In this document: one piece after another, positions 54,420-62,751 of the stretch
Position numbering within the stretch: position 1 is the stretch's first letter
How the letters are laid out: each line of letters begins with the position of its first letter
From: Pelosinus fermentans JBW45
GTDB lineage: Bacteria; Bacillota; Negativicutes; DSM-13327
Assembly: GCF_000271665.2 (NCBI RefSeq)
Contig: NZ_CP010978.1
Span: forward strand, 1,706,501 to 1,770,500
Length of the DNA stretch: 64,000 nucleotides
Direction: 5' to 3'
The notes under the pieces: generated by a model
Databases searched by the model: none
What the model saw: the letters and a program-made list of their open reading frames with translations, nothing else
What the model was told of the DNA's origin: nothing
Made by a program: the position numbers and the translations under genes

Positions 54420-55364
54420 ATGGCATTATGGATTGCTCTTGCCTCTGGATTTTTCTTGTTTTTATTTTTTTATCTGTTTGTTATTACTAAGATCGCACCT
54501 AAAACCCAGGTGAAGGAACGGGTACAGCGGCTGCGCCGTCCTGCTACATTGGTTGAACAGGTCCGTTTTGAAAGTGAAAATCTGAATAAACCTTTTACGG
54601 AGCGTATTATTCTGCCGTTTTTTCATCAGATCGAAAATTGGATGATTCGTCTAGCTCCCAGTCGTATTTATGAAATGCTGGCAGACCGAATCATGCGTGC
54701 CGGAAAACAGTATATATGGAGTGTTAATGTCTTTGTTTGTTTTTGGATGATTTCTTCGGTTGCTTTTATGGTCGTTATGGTGTTTTTTGCTTTCTATGTA
54801 AAGCATATGGATTTTATTCAGGGCTTTGCTCTGGCGCTTTGTGCTCTGATTTTAGGAGCAGCTTTACCCGTTGTATTTTTAGACTCGCTGATTGCAAAGC
54901 GGCGGAAGTCGATTTTGCGTCAGCTTCCTGAAGTCTTGGATTTACTCTGTGTCAGTGTTCAGGCCGGTTTGTCTTTTGATGGTGCCATGGCGAAGGTAGC
55001 AGACAAAATGAAGGGGCCATTGATTGATGAATGTACTAAGATGCTGCGTGATATCCGCATGGGTATGACACGACGGCAGGCTTTAACCAATATGGCAGAA
55101 CGATGCCGGATTCAGGAAGTGCATCTGTTTACGGCGGCTGTCGTTCAGTCCGACCGTCTGGGAGTCAGTATGGCAAAGACCTTAGTTGTGCAGTCAGAAA
55201 ATATGCGGGAAAGAAGACGCCAGACCGTTAAGGAGCAAGCTTTGAAAGCACCCGTAAAAATGCTGTTCCCCTTGGCAGTATTTATTTTCCCCGCATTATT
55301 CGTTGTTGTTCTTTTGCCGACGGTTTTTTCGATTTTGCGTAATTTAGGGTCGATTGGAAAATGA
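54420..55364 (+). CDS. tadC: Tad pilus inner-membrane platform protein TadC
   Basis: A 314-residue T2SSF protein, partner of TadB. Helices at about 4-22, around 105-150 and at the C-terminus, and the T2SSF segment LCVSVQAGLSFDGAMAKVA followed by QSDRLGVSMAKTL. The ATG directly follows the tadA stop and has GGGGG about nine bases upstream. Its last four bases overlap the DUF192 gene (ATGA). Confidence 0.93.
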   Translation: MALWIALASGFFLFLFFYLFVITKIAPKTQVKERVQRLRRPATLVEQVRFESENLNKPFTERIILPFFHQIENWMIRLAPSRIYEMLADRIMRAGKQYIWSVNVFVCFWMISSVAFMVVMVFFAFYVKHMDFIQGFALALCALILGAALPVVFLDSLIAKRRKSILRQLPEVLDLLCVSVQAGLSFDGAMAKVADKMKGPLIDECTKMLRDIRMGMTRRQALTNMAERCRIQEVHLFTAAVVQSDRLGVSMAKTLVVQSENMRERRRQTVKEQALKAPVKMLFPLAVFIFPALFVVVLLPTVFSILRNLGSIGK

Positions 55365-55711
55365 GAAAAATATACCTATCACTTCAAGATTCTGCCGCCG
55401 ACAATTTATTGGAAATTTCGGTAGCAGATACATTTCTTTCCCGTTTAAAAGGTCTTCTGGGAACAGCAGAATTGGCAGAGAATCAAGGATTGCTGCTTTG
55501 CAATTGCAATAGCGTTCATATGATCGGGATGCGGTATGCCCTTGATATTGTCTATTTGGATAAGAATGGCGTCATTTTAAAAATAATAGAAAACCTCAAA
55601 CCCTGGCAGACAAGTTACTGCTGGTCCGCCAAAGACACACTGGAAGTAAAAAGCGGAACGATACAACGCCTTCACTGGAAGGTTGGGGATCAATTGCGGC
55701 AGAATAAATAA
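55361..55711 (+). CDS. DUF192 protein, last gene of the Tad operon
   Basis: A 116-residue DUF192 protein (SRLKGLLGTAELAENQGLLL, then HMIGMRYALDIVYLDKNG and ENLKPWQ, with the conserved Cys at about residue 46 in LLLCNCNSVHM). The function of DUF192 is unknown. Many are exported, but this one lacks a signal peptide. The ATGA overlap with tadC shows it belongs to the pilus operon, where DUF192 genes are repeatedly found in Firmicutes, as I recall. Confidence 0.88.
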   Translation: MRKIYLSLQDSAADNLLEISVADTFLSRLKGLLGTAELAENQGLLLCNCNSVHMIGMRYALDIVYLDKNGVILKIIENLKPWQTSYCWSAKDTLEVKSGTIQRLHWKVGDQLRQNK

Positions 55712-55748
55712 AGAGCGAAATCATTATTACGATTTCGCTCTTTATTTA
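55705..55748. terminator. 18-bp perfect bidirectional terminator
   Basis: TAAATAAAGAGCGAAATC pairs perfectly with its complement over an eight-base loop, with A/T tracts on both sides. It closes the Tad operon and the converging tadG gene, whose stop codon lies inside the stem. Confidence 0.9.
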
Positions 55749-56996
55749 CTCTGTCAGTCTTATCTTGCCTGAACCGCCGCTGCCACCTGACCAATGAGAA
55801 TTCTGATATTTTCGGGCACCTTGCCCTAAAGAGACACTCTGTCCAATTAGATAGCCGTTGATTGTCGTGCCGCCACCATTTACGGTGATACTTCCGTGGG
55901 GAGCAAGTGCATTTACATTAATCATGTTTCCGCCACTGATCATAATATTGCCGGTTAAAGAGATCAGAGTAATTGTTGCGGTATTGGAAAACGTAATGGA
56001 TGAAAAATTGAGTGCAATATCTCCTGTTGCAACAATCACGACATCATTAGTTACTACGCCGCCATTAGAATTGGGACCAGAAATAATATTTTTCGTGCTG
56101 TAGCCACTACCCAAATTTCCCTCTACATATAATGGGGAAGTAAGCTTTAAAGCATCAACACCACTACCGCCTGCAGCAGAAGCTGGATGAGAAGTAGAAA
56201 AGGTATTTGCTTTATTAGTAAGAGCATCAATTTTAGCTTTTACAGTTGGGTTGGTTTCAGTAATATCAATTTTATCTGAACCGTATGAAAACTTAGATGC
56301 CAAAACTTGATTAGCGGTTTTATTTAAACCTCCAATATCATATTTTTCGGCTGTTATGGTAATTGGAGCATTAATTTCTGTTCCTGTGCTTGGAATATTA
56401 TCGGTACCATAGCCCTTTTCACTATTTTTGTCAAATTGAAATATTCCATTTACATGGATTGGTCCATTAAATTTATTACCGCCAGAACCCCATTCGCCCA
56501 TTAAATAAAATGTTCCATCACCACCGGAGATAATACTATGATCAAATATACCAAGGGCGCTGCTGCTATAAGAAGCTATCGCATGTACAGTAAGCTTTAT
56601 AGGGTCGTCAATAAATTTGAACAAAGAAATGACAGAGCTCATAAATGGTAGCTGCGAATAGTGTATCGACTCTTCAATCTTTACACGAATTTTTTTTGCG
56701 CTATCTTCATTAGGAAAGCTGATCTCGATGCCGTTACCGATCCCAATGCCTCCATCCGAAGCCTTCTTGTTTTTTTCTATGTATGTTAAAGCCAGTTTCT
56801 GTGCATCCGCTGTACCCGAACCAAGTTTTGCTGCACCTGCCAATACGGCAGCATCAGCCATATTTTGCATATGGGAGCGTTGGACATAGAGATAGCCGCA
56901 GTCAACGGCAATCGCGCTGATAACAAAGAGAAAGGGAATGGTAAAAGCCATAAGCATAAGAATAGAACCCTTTTGATTGAAATGAAAACGGTTCAT
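55746..56996 (-). CDS. TadG-like minor pilin/pilus tip protein, encoded on the opposite strand
   Basis: A 416-residue protein. The TadG/TadE-type N-terminus is NQKGSILMLMAFTIPFLFVI with one hydrophobic helix, followed by CGYLYVQRSHMQNMADAAVL AGAAKL in pieces (the TadG alpha region). The long C-terminal half is rich in Gly, Ser, Asn and Thr and resembles a repetitive beta-helix (NIMISGGNMINVNALAPHG, then SITVNGGGTTINGY). It may be an exposed adhesin-like part. It converges with the Tad operon and is outside the riboswitch unit. TAAGGAGATA precedes the ATG. Confidence 0.85.
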   Translation of the reverse strand: MNRFHFNQKGSILMLMAFTIPFLFVISAIAVDCGYLYVQRSHMQNMADAAVLAGAAKLGSGTADAQKLALTYIEKNKKASDGGIGIGNGIEISFPNEDSAKKIRVKIEESIHYSQLPFMSSVISLFKFIDDPIKLTVHAIASYSSSALGIFDHSIISGGDGTFYLMGEWGSGGNKFNGPIHVNGIFQFDKNSEKGYGTDNIPSTGTEINAPITITAEKYDIGGLNKTANQVLASKFSYGSDKIDITETNPTVKAKIDALTNKANTFSTSHPASAAGGSGVDALKLTSPLYVEGNLGSGYSTKNIISGPNSNGGVVTNDVVIVATGDIALNFSSITFSNTATITLISLTGNIMISGGNMINVNALAPHGSITVNGGGTTINGYLIGQSVSLGQGARKYQNSHWSGGSGGSGKIRLTE

Positions 56997-57168
56997 GGAA
57001 ATATCTCCTTATATAGTAAGAATTAGCTTCTGATGATTTATTATATAATGCATGAGATATTCTTTTCAAGAAATAGCTAAAAAATATTCTAGTCAAAGCA
57101 ACTCTAGACAAGAATAAATGCTAAAACAGATTTTAAATTTATTACCATTTATTTTGTAATAATAATGC

Positions 57169-57198
57169 TTGGCAACAATAATATATTTATGGTAATAT
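57169..57198 (+). promoter_or_regulatory. Promoter for the polysaccharide operon leader
   Basis: TTGGCA, 18 bases, TAATAT. It would start transcription near 57205, about 35 bases before the aptamer. Confidence 0.55.
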
Positions 57199-57238
57199 AT
57201 CAATGCTCCCTTGGAGTTTGGTTTGATAAAAATAATAA

Positions 57239-57315
57239 TGAAAAAGGCAAACTTATTGAAAGGTAAGGACGCAAAGCCATGGGTCTACATGCATTTTGTA
57301 TATGACTGCCAGGTT
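57239..57315 (+). promoter_or_regulatory. Cyclic-di-GMP-I (GEMM-I) riboswitch of the polysaccharide operon
   Basis: The invariant blocks are GGCAAAC, stem CTTATT with GAAA tetraloop and GGTAAG, and GGACGCAAAGCCATGGGTCT, followed by the second stem and GACTGCCAGGTTGC. It is clearly related to the aptamer at 46955. A strong terminator begins inside its 3' end. The first downstream gene starts about 200 bases later (57514). Confidence 0.93.
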
Positions 57316-57340
57316 GCAATTGCAACTTGGCAGTTTTTTG
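57306..57340 (+). terminator. Riboswitch expression-platform terminator (polysaccharide operon)
   Basis: CTGCCAGGTTGCA pairs with TGCAACTTGGCAG (one G-T pair) with almost no loop, followed by TTTTTTG. The left arm includes bases of the aptamer 3' end, so aptamer and terminator should compete. Confidence 0.88.
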
Positions 57341-57513
57341 TTGTAAATATAAATAATATTAGATTAAAAATTCTATGATTATGAAGTTCTAAAAAAGGTA
57401 ATAAACGGTAAAAATGATACGAATGATCATATTCAGAGTAGCTACATAGTGGAAGAAATCGGTACTGATCGCGGTTTATTATGATACATTTTATCAGGAT
57501 GGTGAATTATTGA

Positions 57514-58614
57514 GTGAAAAAAATTTTAATATTACTATTTGCCATGGCAGCGGTAATTAGTACATCTACAGGGAATCCCTTTGATGGTGAGTGGATGGGA
57601 AACGTGGTATATGCTTCAAACCAGCTTGATAGTGATATTGAATCAAAAACAATAAGTAAGGTGAATGATACTGATGCTGATCAAAAAGCAATCCTTAATA
57701 CAGGTTATATTGACCAGGAAACATACACAGCCCTCATAGATGAGTTGATGCATGTAGGACAGCGTAGTAATCGCTTGGACAACAAGGTGAAGTTTGACGG
57801 TGAAATTCGTTATCATTATGCATTTAACAGTGGGTCTGAACGCTGGAAGCGAGATTCTTCTGGCATTCGTATGTATCTTAGAGCTGATGCTGCACTTAAT
57901 AAAGATTGGCGTGCGTATAGTATTTTGGAAGGTAGAAAGAATTTAGTGCATTACAATAATGAATTTAAACTTTCACGTTTATATGTGGTGGGAAAGGTTG
58001 GTACATCCACAGTGAAAGCAGGATCTTTTGGATATCTAATGGCAGAAGGAAATATTTATGATAGTGGCTTTGATGGTATCCGGGTTGATTTTGAGGGACC
58101 AGTAAAATACACATTGAGCTACGGAGAAACCAATGATACAAAAGACACAACGATTGCCACAGCACGGTATGAGGATTTTGACTATAATTTAGAAGCTGGC
58201 ATGTATCATTATCAGACGGATGACAGTAATCAAAATACAATCTGGACTCTTGGTGGAAATTATAATTTCAGTAATTTTAGCATAGGAACGATGGTCTTGA
58301 GTTCCAGCCTAAAGGATCGGAATGGGAATGACAACGGCTATGTATTAAACCTTAACTATGGTGTTTTAAAATCATGGAGAGCGGGAACCTATGAAATATT
58401 TGCCAAATATTACAATCAGTCCAGAGGAACGTATATTGCCCATGGGATGAATGGCGTAGGAGGTTCAATGCAGGGGTTTAAGGGCTATGGAGTGGGAATG
58501 AATTATGCACTCAAAGAAAATCTTGTTGCAGGTATAGAATATTACAGATTATCAGATAAAATTTCTAAGGATAAAGGTGATAGTTGGTGGAGTCAATTAA
58601 CGTATTATTTCTAA
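57514..58614 (+). CDS. Outer-membrane beta-barrel protein, putative polysaccharide porin
   Basis: A 366-residue exported protein. A signal peptide (about 1-33, ending VVYA) leads to a short helical region (YIDQETYTALIDELMHVGQR) and then a long series of alternating strands rich in Tyr, Asn and Gly. The last residues are QLTYYF, ending in Phe, the outer-membrane barrel signature. No SLH domain is seen. The start is GTG with GGATGGTG upstream. It is the first gene after the riboswitch. By analogy with AlgE-type exporters it could let the polymer out; that is inference, as no sequence match is claimed. Confidence 0.75.
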   Translation: MKKILILLFAMAAVISTSTGNPFDGEWMGNVVYASNQLDSDIESKTISKVNDTDADQKAILNTGYIDQETYTALIDELMHVGQRSNRLDNKVKFDGEIRYHYAFNSGSERWKRDSSGIRMYLRADAALNKDWRAYSILEGRKNLVHYNNEFKLSRLYVVGKVGTSTVKAGSFGYLMAEGNIYDSGFDGIRVDFEGPVKYTLSYGETNDTKDTTIATARYEDFDYNLEAGMYHYQTDDSNQNTIWTLGGNYNFSNFSIGTMVLSSSLKDRNGNDNGYVLNLNYGVLKSWRAGTYEIFAKYYNQSRGTYIAHGMNGVGGSMQGFKGYGVGMNYALKENLVAGIEYYRLSDKISKDKGDSWWSQLTYYF

Positions 58615-58642
58615 ATAAATACGCAGATGAGATGAAATAAGG

Positions 58643-59965
58643 ATGGAAATATTTGAAAGAATTCGGACAAAAAAAGATTTCTTAGCAGTTGTCGGGCTTG
58701 GATATGTAGGTTTACCAGTTGCTGTTGCTTTTGCTGAGAAAGTTAAAACCCTGGGAGTTGATATTAATCAAGAAAAGATTGATATTTACAAAAAGGGAAT
58801 TGATCCTACCAATGAAATTGGCGATGAAGAAATTCAACGTACAACTTTGGAATTTACCTGTGATCCAACGAGGCTAAAAGAAGCTAAGGTTATCATTGTT
58901 GCTGTGCCGACACCTGTCAATGGAGATAAGACGCCCAATTTGGCACCGATTATCAATGCCAGCAAAATGATAGGGGAAAATTTATCTCAAGGCAGTATTG
59001 TTGTTTTTGAATCCACAGTGTATCCAGGGGTTACAGAAGATATTTGTGCTCCAATTTTAGAAAAAGAGTCGGGTATGGTATGCGGCAAGGATTTTAAAAT
59101 CGGCTATTCGCCGGAGCGAATTAATCCTGGGGATCGAGTACATACGCTTAAAAACATTCAAAAAATTGTAGCAGGTATGGACGAAGAAACTCTGGAGAAT
59201 ATTGCAGCCATTTATGAGCTGATTATTAAAGCTGGTGTTTATAAAGCGCCCAGCATTAAAGTTGCAGAAGCGACAAAATTGGCTGAAAATGCCCAAAGGG
59301 ATATTAACATCGCCTTTATGAATGAATTGGCAATGGCCTTTGATCGTATGGGGATCAATACCAAAGAGGTTATTGATGCCATGAATACCAAATGGAATGC
59401 TTTAGGTTTTTATCCAGGATTAGTAGGTGGTCATTGTATTGGTGTCGATCCCTACTACTTTATTTATCAGGCCGAAATGTTGGGGTATCACTCGCAGATT
59501 ATTGCCGCTGGCAGAAAAGTTAATGATAATATGGGGATTTTTGTCACTGACAACATCATAAAAAAAATGATTCAATCCAATATAAATGTCAAGAAATCTA
59601 ATATTTATATTATGGGTATCACTTTCAAAGAGAATTGTCCGGATATGCGCAATTCAAAAGCGGTAGATGTTTGTAAGCACCTTGCTACCTATGGAATCAA
59701 AGTAAATGTGGTAGACCCTATTGCCGACAAAACAGAGTTTAGAAAAGAGTTTGATATGGAATTAGTAGACATAAAAGATATTCGAAACGCTGATTGTCTG
59801 GTCTTTTTAGTAGCGCATCAACAATTTAAGAATTTGCGGACGACAGACTTGAGAAAGTTATTTAAACAGCCAAGATTACAAACAAAATATGTCTTTATTG
59901 ATATCAAGAGTATATTTGACCAAAAAGCCATAGAAAAAGAGGGGTATTCCTACTGGAGTCTTTAA
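58643..59965 (+). CDS. UDP-sugar 6-dehydrogenase (TviB/WbpO-like)
   Basis: A 440-residue nucleotide-sugar dehydrogenase that oxidises a UDP-hexose or UDP-N-acetylhexosamine to its uronic acid. The NAD site is AVVGLGYVGLPVAVAFA, the catalytic Cys is in GGHCIGVDPYYF and the central domain has EATKLAENAQRDINIAF. Its overall style is closer to TviB/WbpO (UDP-GalNAc/GlcNAc dehydrogenases) than to UDP-glucose dehydrogenase, but the substrate is unproven. It should supply the uronic acid precursor for the polymer. Confidence 0.88.
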   Translation: MEIFERIRTKKDFLAVVGLGYVGLPVAVAFAEKVKTLGVDINQEKIDIYKKGIDPTNEIGDEEIQRTTLEFTCDPTRLKEAKVIIVAVPTPVNGDKTPNLAPIINASKMIGENLSQGSIVVFESTVYPGVTEDICAPILEKESGMVCGKDFKIGYSPERINPGDRVHTLKNIQKIVAGMDEETLENIAAIYELIIKAGVYKAPSIKVAEATKLAENAQRDINIAFMNELAMAFDRMGINTKEVIDAMNTKWNALGFYPGLVGGHCIGVDPYYFIYQAEMLGYHSQIIAAGRKVNDNMGIFVTDNIIKKMIQSNINVKKSNIYIMGITFKENCPDMRNSKAVDVCKHLATYGIKVNVVDPIADKTEFRKEFDMELVDIKDIRNADCLVFLVAHQQFKNLRTTDLRKLFKQPRLQTKYVFIDIKSIFDQKAIEKEGYSYWSL

Positions 59966-59983
59966 TTATAAGGGGTGATATAC

Positions 59984-62635
59984 GTGAAAACTAAGATAAT
60001 AGTATCATCACTGGTTCTATTTATCGGTGCTTGCCTCATAGGGATATTTTTCTTTAAAGACTTTTTTACAGCGCCGACAGGCGGCGACTATCGTAACATT
60101 ACGGATATAGAAAGTTCTTATAATGCAGAGGCAGAAATTGCACAAGCATTAGCTAAAATGAAAAGTAGTCAAGACAAAGCAACTGTAATCATGCGTAGCA
60201 ATAGTGGCCAGCGTCAAATTGCTCTAACTTTTGATGGGCTAACAGATAGCACTAGCATGCAGCAAATTTTAGACCTATTAAAAAAACATAATGTGAAAGC
60301 AACATTTTTTGTAGATGGGATGCAGACTGCCGAAGATCCGCAAACCGTTGTAAATATTAAAAAAGCAGGGCATAAAATAGAAAACTATTCACTTTTAGGC
60401 ATTAGTAAAATGGAAGCTCTACCTGTGGAAAGAGTAGTAAAAGATTTCAGCCGGGCACAAAAAATCATTAAAGTGATTACAGATCAAGGGCCAAATCTTT
60501 TAAAATGCAATGATACCAACTATACGGATCAATTATTACAAGCAGCAAAGGCCTGTGGTTTTAATAGTGTGGTGAAAAGTGATGTTTTTTTGAATGTGAA
60601 ACAAATAAATTCCCTTTCGGCAGCGGATGTTTTTGTCGGTAAGCTTAAACCGGGAAGCATCCTTTCCGTTAAACTAAAACCCAATACTGAACGGATTGTA
60701 AATGAACCAGGAAAAACAGATTTACGACCGGCAATTGACAAACAGCCTGGATTAAAAGAACTGCCACAAGAGGCAAACCTGGGAGAAAAGGAAACTATCG
60801 CTGCGGTAGAAAGACTTTTAACTGCTATTAACAAGGCAAATTATACTACGGTCTATGTAGAAGATTTCGCAACTGACAGCAGTATGCAAAATCCAGTAAA
60901 AACGACTTTTTTTCCAAATAGTATCAACAACGTTAAAGAAAGTACTCACTACTCGTTTTTTATAAAAATGGCTTCTTTCCTACAAGAAGAATTTACGACT
61001 TTATTTATTGGCCGTACAGCTTATGCGGCAGAGAGTGTAAATAGCGAGGCACAAGAAATAAAACTGATTTCAACCACAGAGCCTGCTCTTTCTTATACCT
61101 TCGGGGGATTAGCAAATGAAACAGTGGTCAATGATGTACTCACAAGGTTACATCGTCTAGGCATTAAAGCAACCTTCTTTGTAGCGGAGGTAGAAATGAG
61201 AAAGTACCCTGAAACACTGCGAAGAATCATTGAAAATGGACACGAAATTGGTATTGCGATCAGACCTAAGGATGGGGAGACCGCTGATGAGACGCGCAGT
61301 ACAATTCTGCGTGATAGTAAGAAACTGCAAGAACAGTTTGGTGTGGCTACGAACTTGGTAAAACAGCCATGGGGCGCCGTATCGGATACAACTAAAGAAG
61401 TGATTTTTAGTTTGGGCTATAAATTGATTGGTCAATCTGTCAATGTTGTTCAAAACAAACATAAAGATTACACTTCGGCAGATCAAGTGATGGCTGAAAT
61501 TTTCGGAAAATCCATGTTGTCTTTAGCACGGGGACAAATTGTACATTTCAGAATGGATTATTATGCTAATGATCGATTGGTTGGCGATTTGGCTGAAATA
61601 ATCAAGCAACGCAAAGTGGATAACATTGCCTATGCAACATTTTATGATAATCCTGTCAATAATTTATCGAATGACTCTCAGTATACGATTAAGCCAGTAG
61701 GAGAAATTCTGAATAATACTAGATTTATTTATCGATACCCGGTAGATCTGGCAACTGTTCCTGCACATCTAAAAAATGATGGATCTGAGCAAATGATTGA
61801 TACACACAATTTTCTGGCAGAAGCCTCTAAACGCTATATAGGAAACAGGGATGTTAATGACAATAACAATATGCTAGGTTTCTCAAAAATGGATACTCGT
61901 CGTCTTGATAAGAGTGGATTGATACACACAAAAGACAATGTTATTTTCATTACCTTCGACGACTGGGGGACGGATGCGTCAGTCAATAAAATACTATATG
62001 TCTTGCGCAAGCACAATGTACCGGCAACATTTTTTATTCTCACCCATAATGTAGTAAATAACCCAAATCTGCTTCGGACGATTGCCATGCAAGGTCATAA
62101 TATTGGAGATCATTCTGACAAACATAAACCTATGGTAGTTCGTGATCCCAAAACAGGTAAGCAAGTCAATACTCAGGGTAAAGAAGAGTACATTCAGGAG
62201 CTTGCTACATCCTATCAAAAATTGTTAACTATTACAGGAGATGTAAACGTTAATGGGAAACCAATGTTAACCAAATTTTTTCGCCCGCCAACGCTGGCAA
62301 TCAGCAAGATGGGAATTGAGGTGCTGTTTGAAACTGGTTACGAATTTATTGTTTCCGGTTCGTGCAACACAAATGATTATAGAGCAAAAAATGTTCCTCA
62401 ACTTGAAAAAATAATTGAAGATGGAGTATATACAGAAAATGGGGAAGTAAGAAAAGGCGCTATTTTGGTTCTGCATATGTTAGATAGTGCTGCGTACACT
62501 GCAATAGCCTTAGATATACTGCTGACTGCAAATGAGGCCAAAGCAGATTCTGATCCTTCCAAATTTAAAGTCGGCAGGTTATCAGACTACTTAATTGATG
62601 GCTATTCGCAAATCAGCCGAAAATCACTGAAATGA
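59984..62635 (+). CDS. Triple NodB-domain polysaccharide deacetylase
   Basis: An 883-residue membrane-anchored protein (helix at about 5-25) with three NodB-like regions. Domain 3 (about 655-840) keeps catalytic DD in ITFDDWG near 657, the metal pair in HSDKH near 709, FFRPPT near 765 and LHMLDS near 828, so it is likely active. Domain 1 (about 75-200, ALTFDGLTD) and domain 2 (about 365-550, SYTFGGLAN) have lost the second Asp (domain 1) or both (domain 2) and the HxxxH site. The start is GTG at 59984 with AAGGGGTG upstream. It would de-N-acetylate an exported polymer. Confidence 0.88.
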   Translation: MKTKIIVSSLVLFIGACLIGIFFFKDFFTAPTGGDYRNITDIESSYNAEAEIAQALAKMKSSQDKATVIMRSNSGQRQIALTFDGLTDSTSMQQILDLLKKHNVKATFFVDGMQTAEDPQTVVNIKKAGHKIENYSLLGISKMEALPVERVVKDFSRAQKIIKVITDQGPNLLKCNDTNYTDQLLQAAKACGFNSVVKSDVFLNVKQINSLSAADVFVGKLKPGSILSVKLKPNTERIVNEPGKTDLRPAIDKQPGLKELPQEANLGEKETIAAVERLLTAINKANYTTVYVEDFATDSSMQNPVKTTFFPNSINNVKESTHYSFFIKMASFLQEEFTTLFIGRTAYAAESVNSEAQEIKLISTTEPALSYTFGGLANETVVNDVLTRLHRLGIKATFFVAEVEMRKYPETLRRIIENGHEIGIAIRPKDGETADETRSTILRDSKKLQEQFGVATNLVKQPWGAVSDTTKEVIFSLGYKLIGQSVNVVQNKHKDYTSADQVMAEIFGKSMLSLARGQIVHFRMDYYANDRLVGDLAEIIKQRKVDNIAYATFYDNPVNNLSNDSQYTIKPVGEILNNTRFIYRYPVDLATVPAHLKNDGSEQMIDTHNFLAEASKRYIGNRDVNDNNNMLGFSKMDTRRLDKSGLIHTKDNVIFITFDDWGTDASVNKILYVLRKHNVPATFFILTHNVVNNPNLLRTIAMQGHNIGDHSDKHKPMVVRDPKTGKQVNTQGKEEYIQELATSYQKLLTITGDVNVNGKPMLTKFFRPPTLAISKMGIEVLFETGYEFIVSGSCNTNDYRAKNVPQLEKIIEDGVYTENGEVRKGAILVLHMLDSAAYTAIALDILLTANEAKADSDPSKFKVGRLSDYLIDGYSQISRKSLK

Positions 62636-62751
62636 AATAATAATGATCATGTTTAATGCAGCAAAAGTATAAATTATCATAATGACATGATAAAAGTGAT
62701 TGATTATATGCTGCTCTAATCAGCAGCGTAGAAATGGCAAGGAAGTGGATG

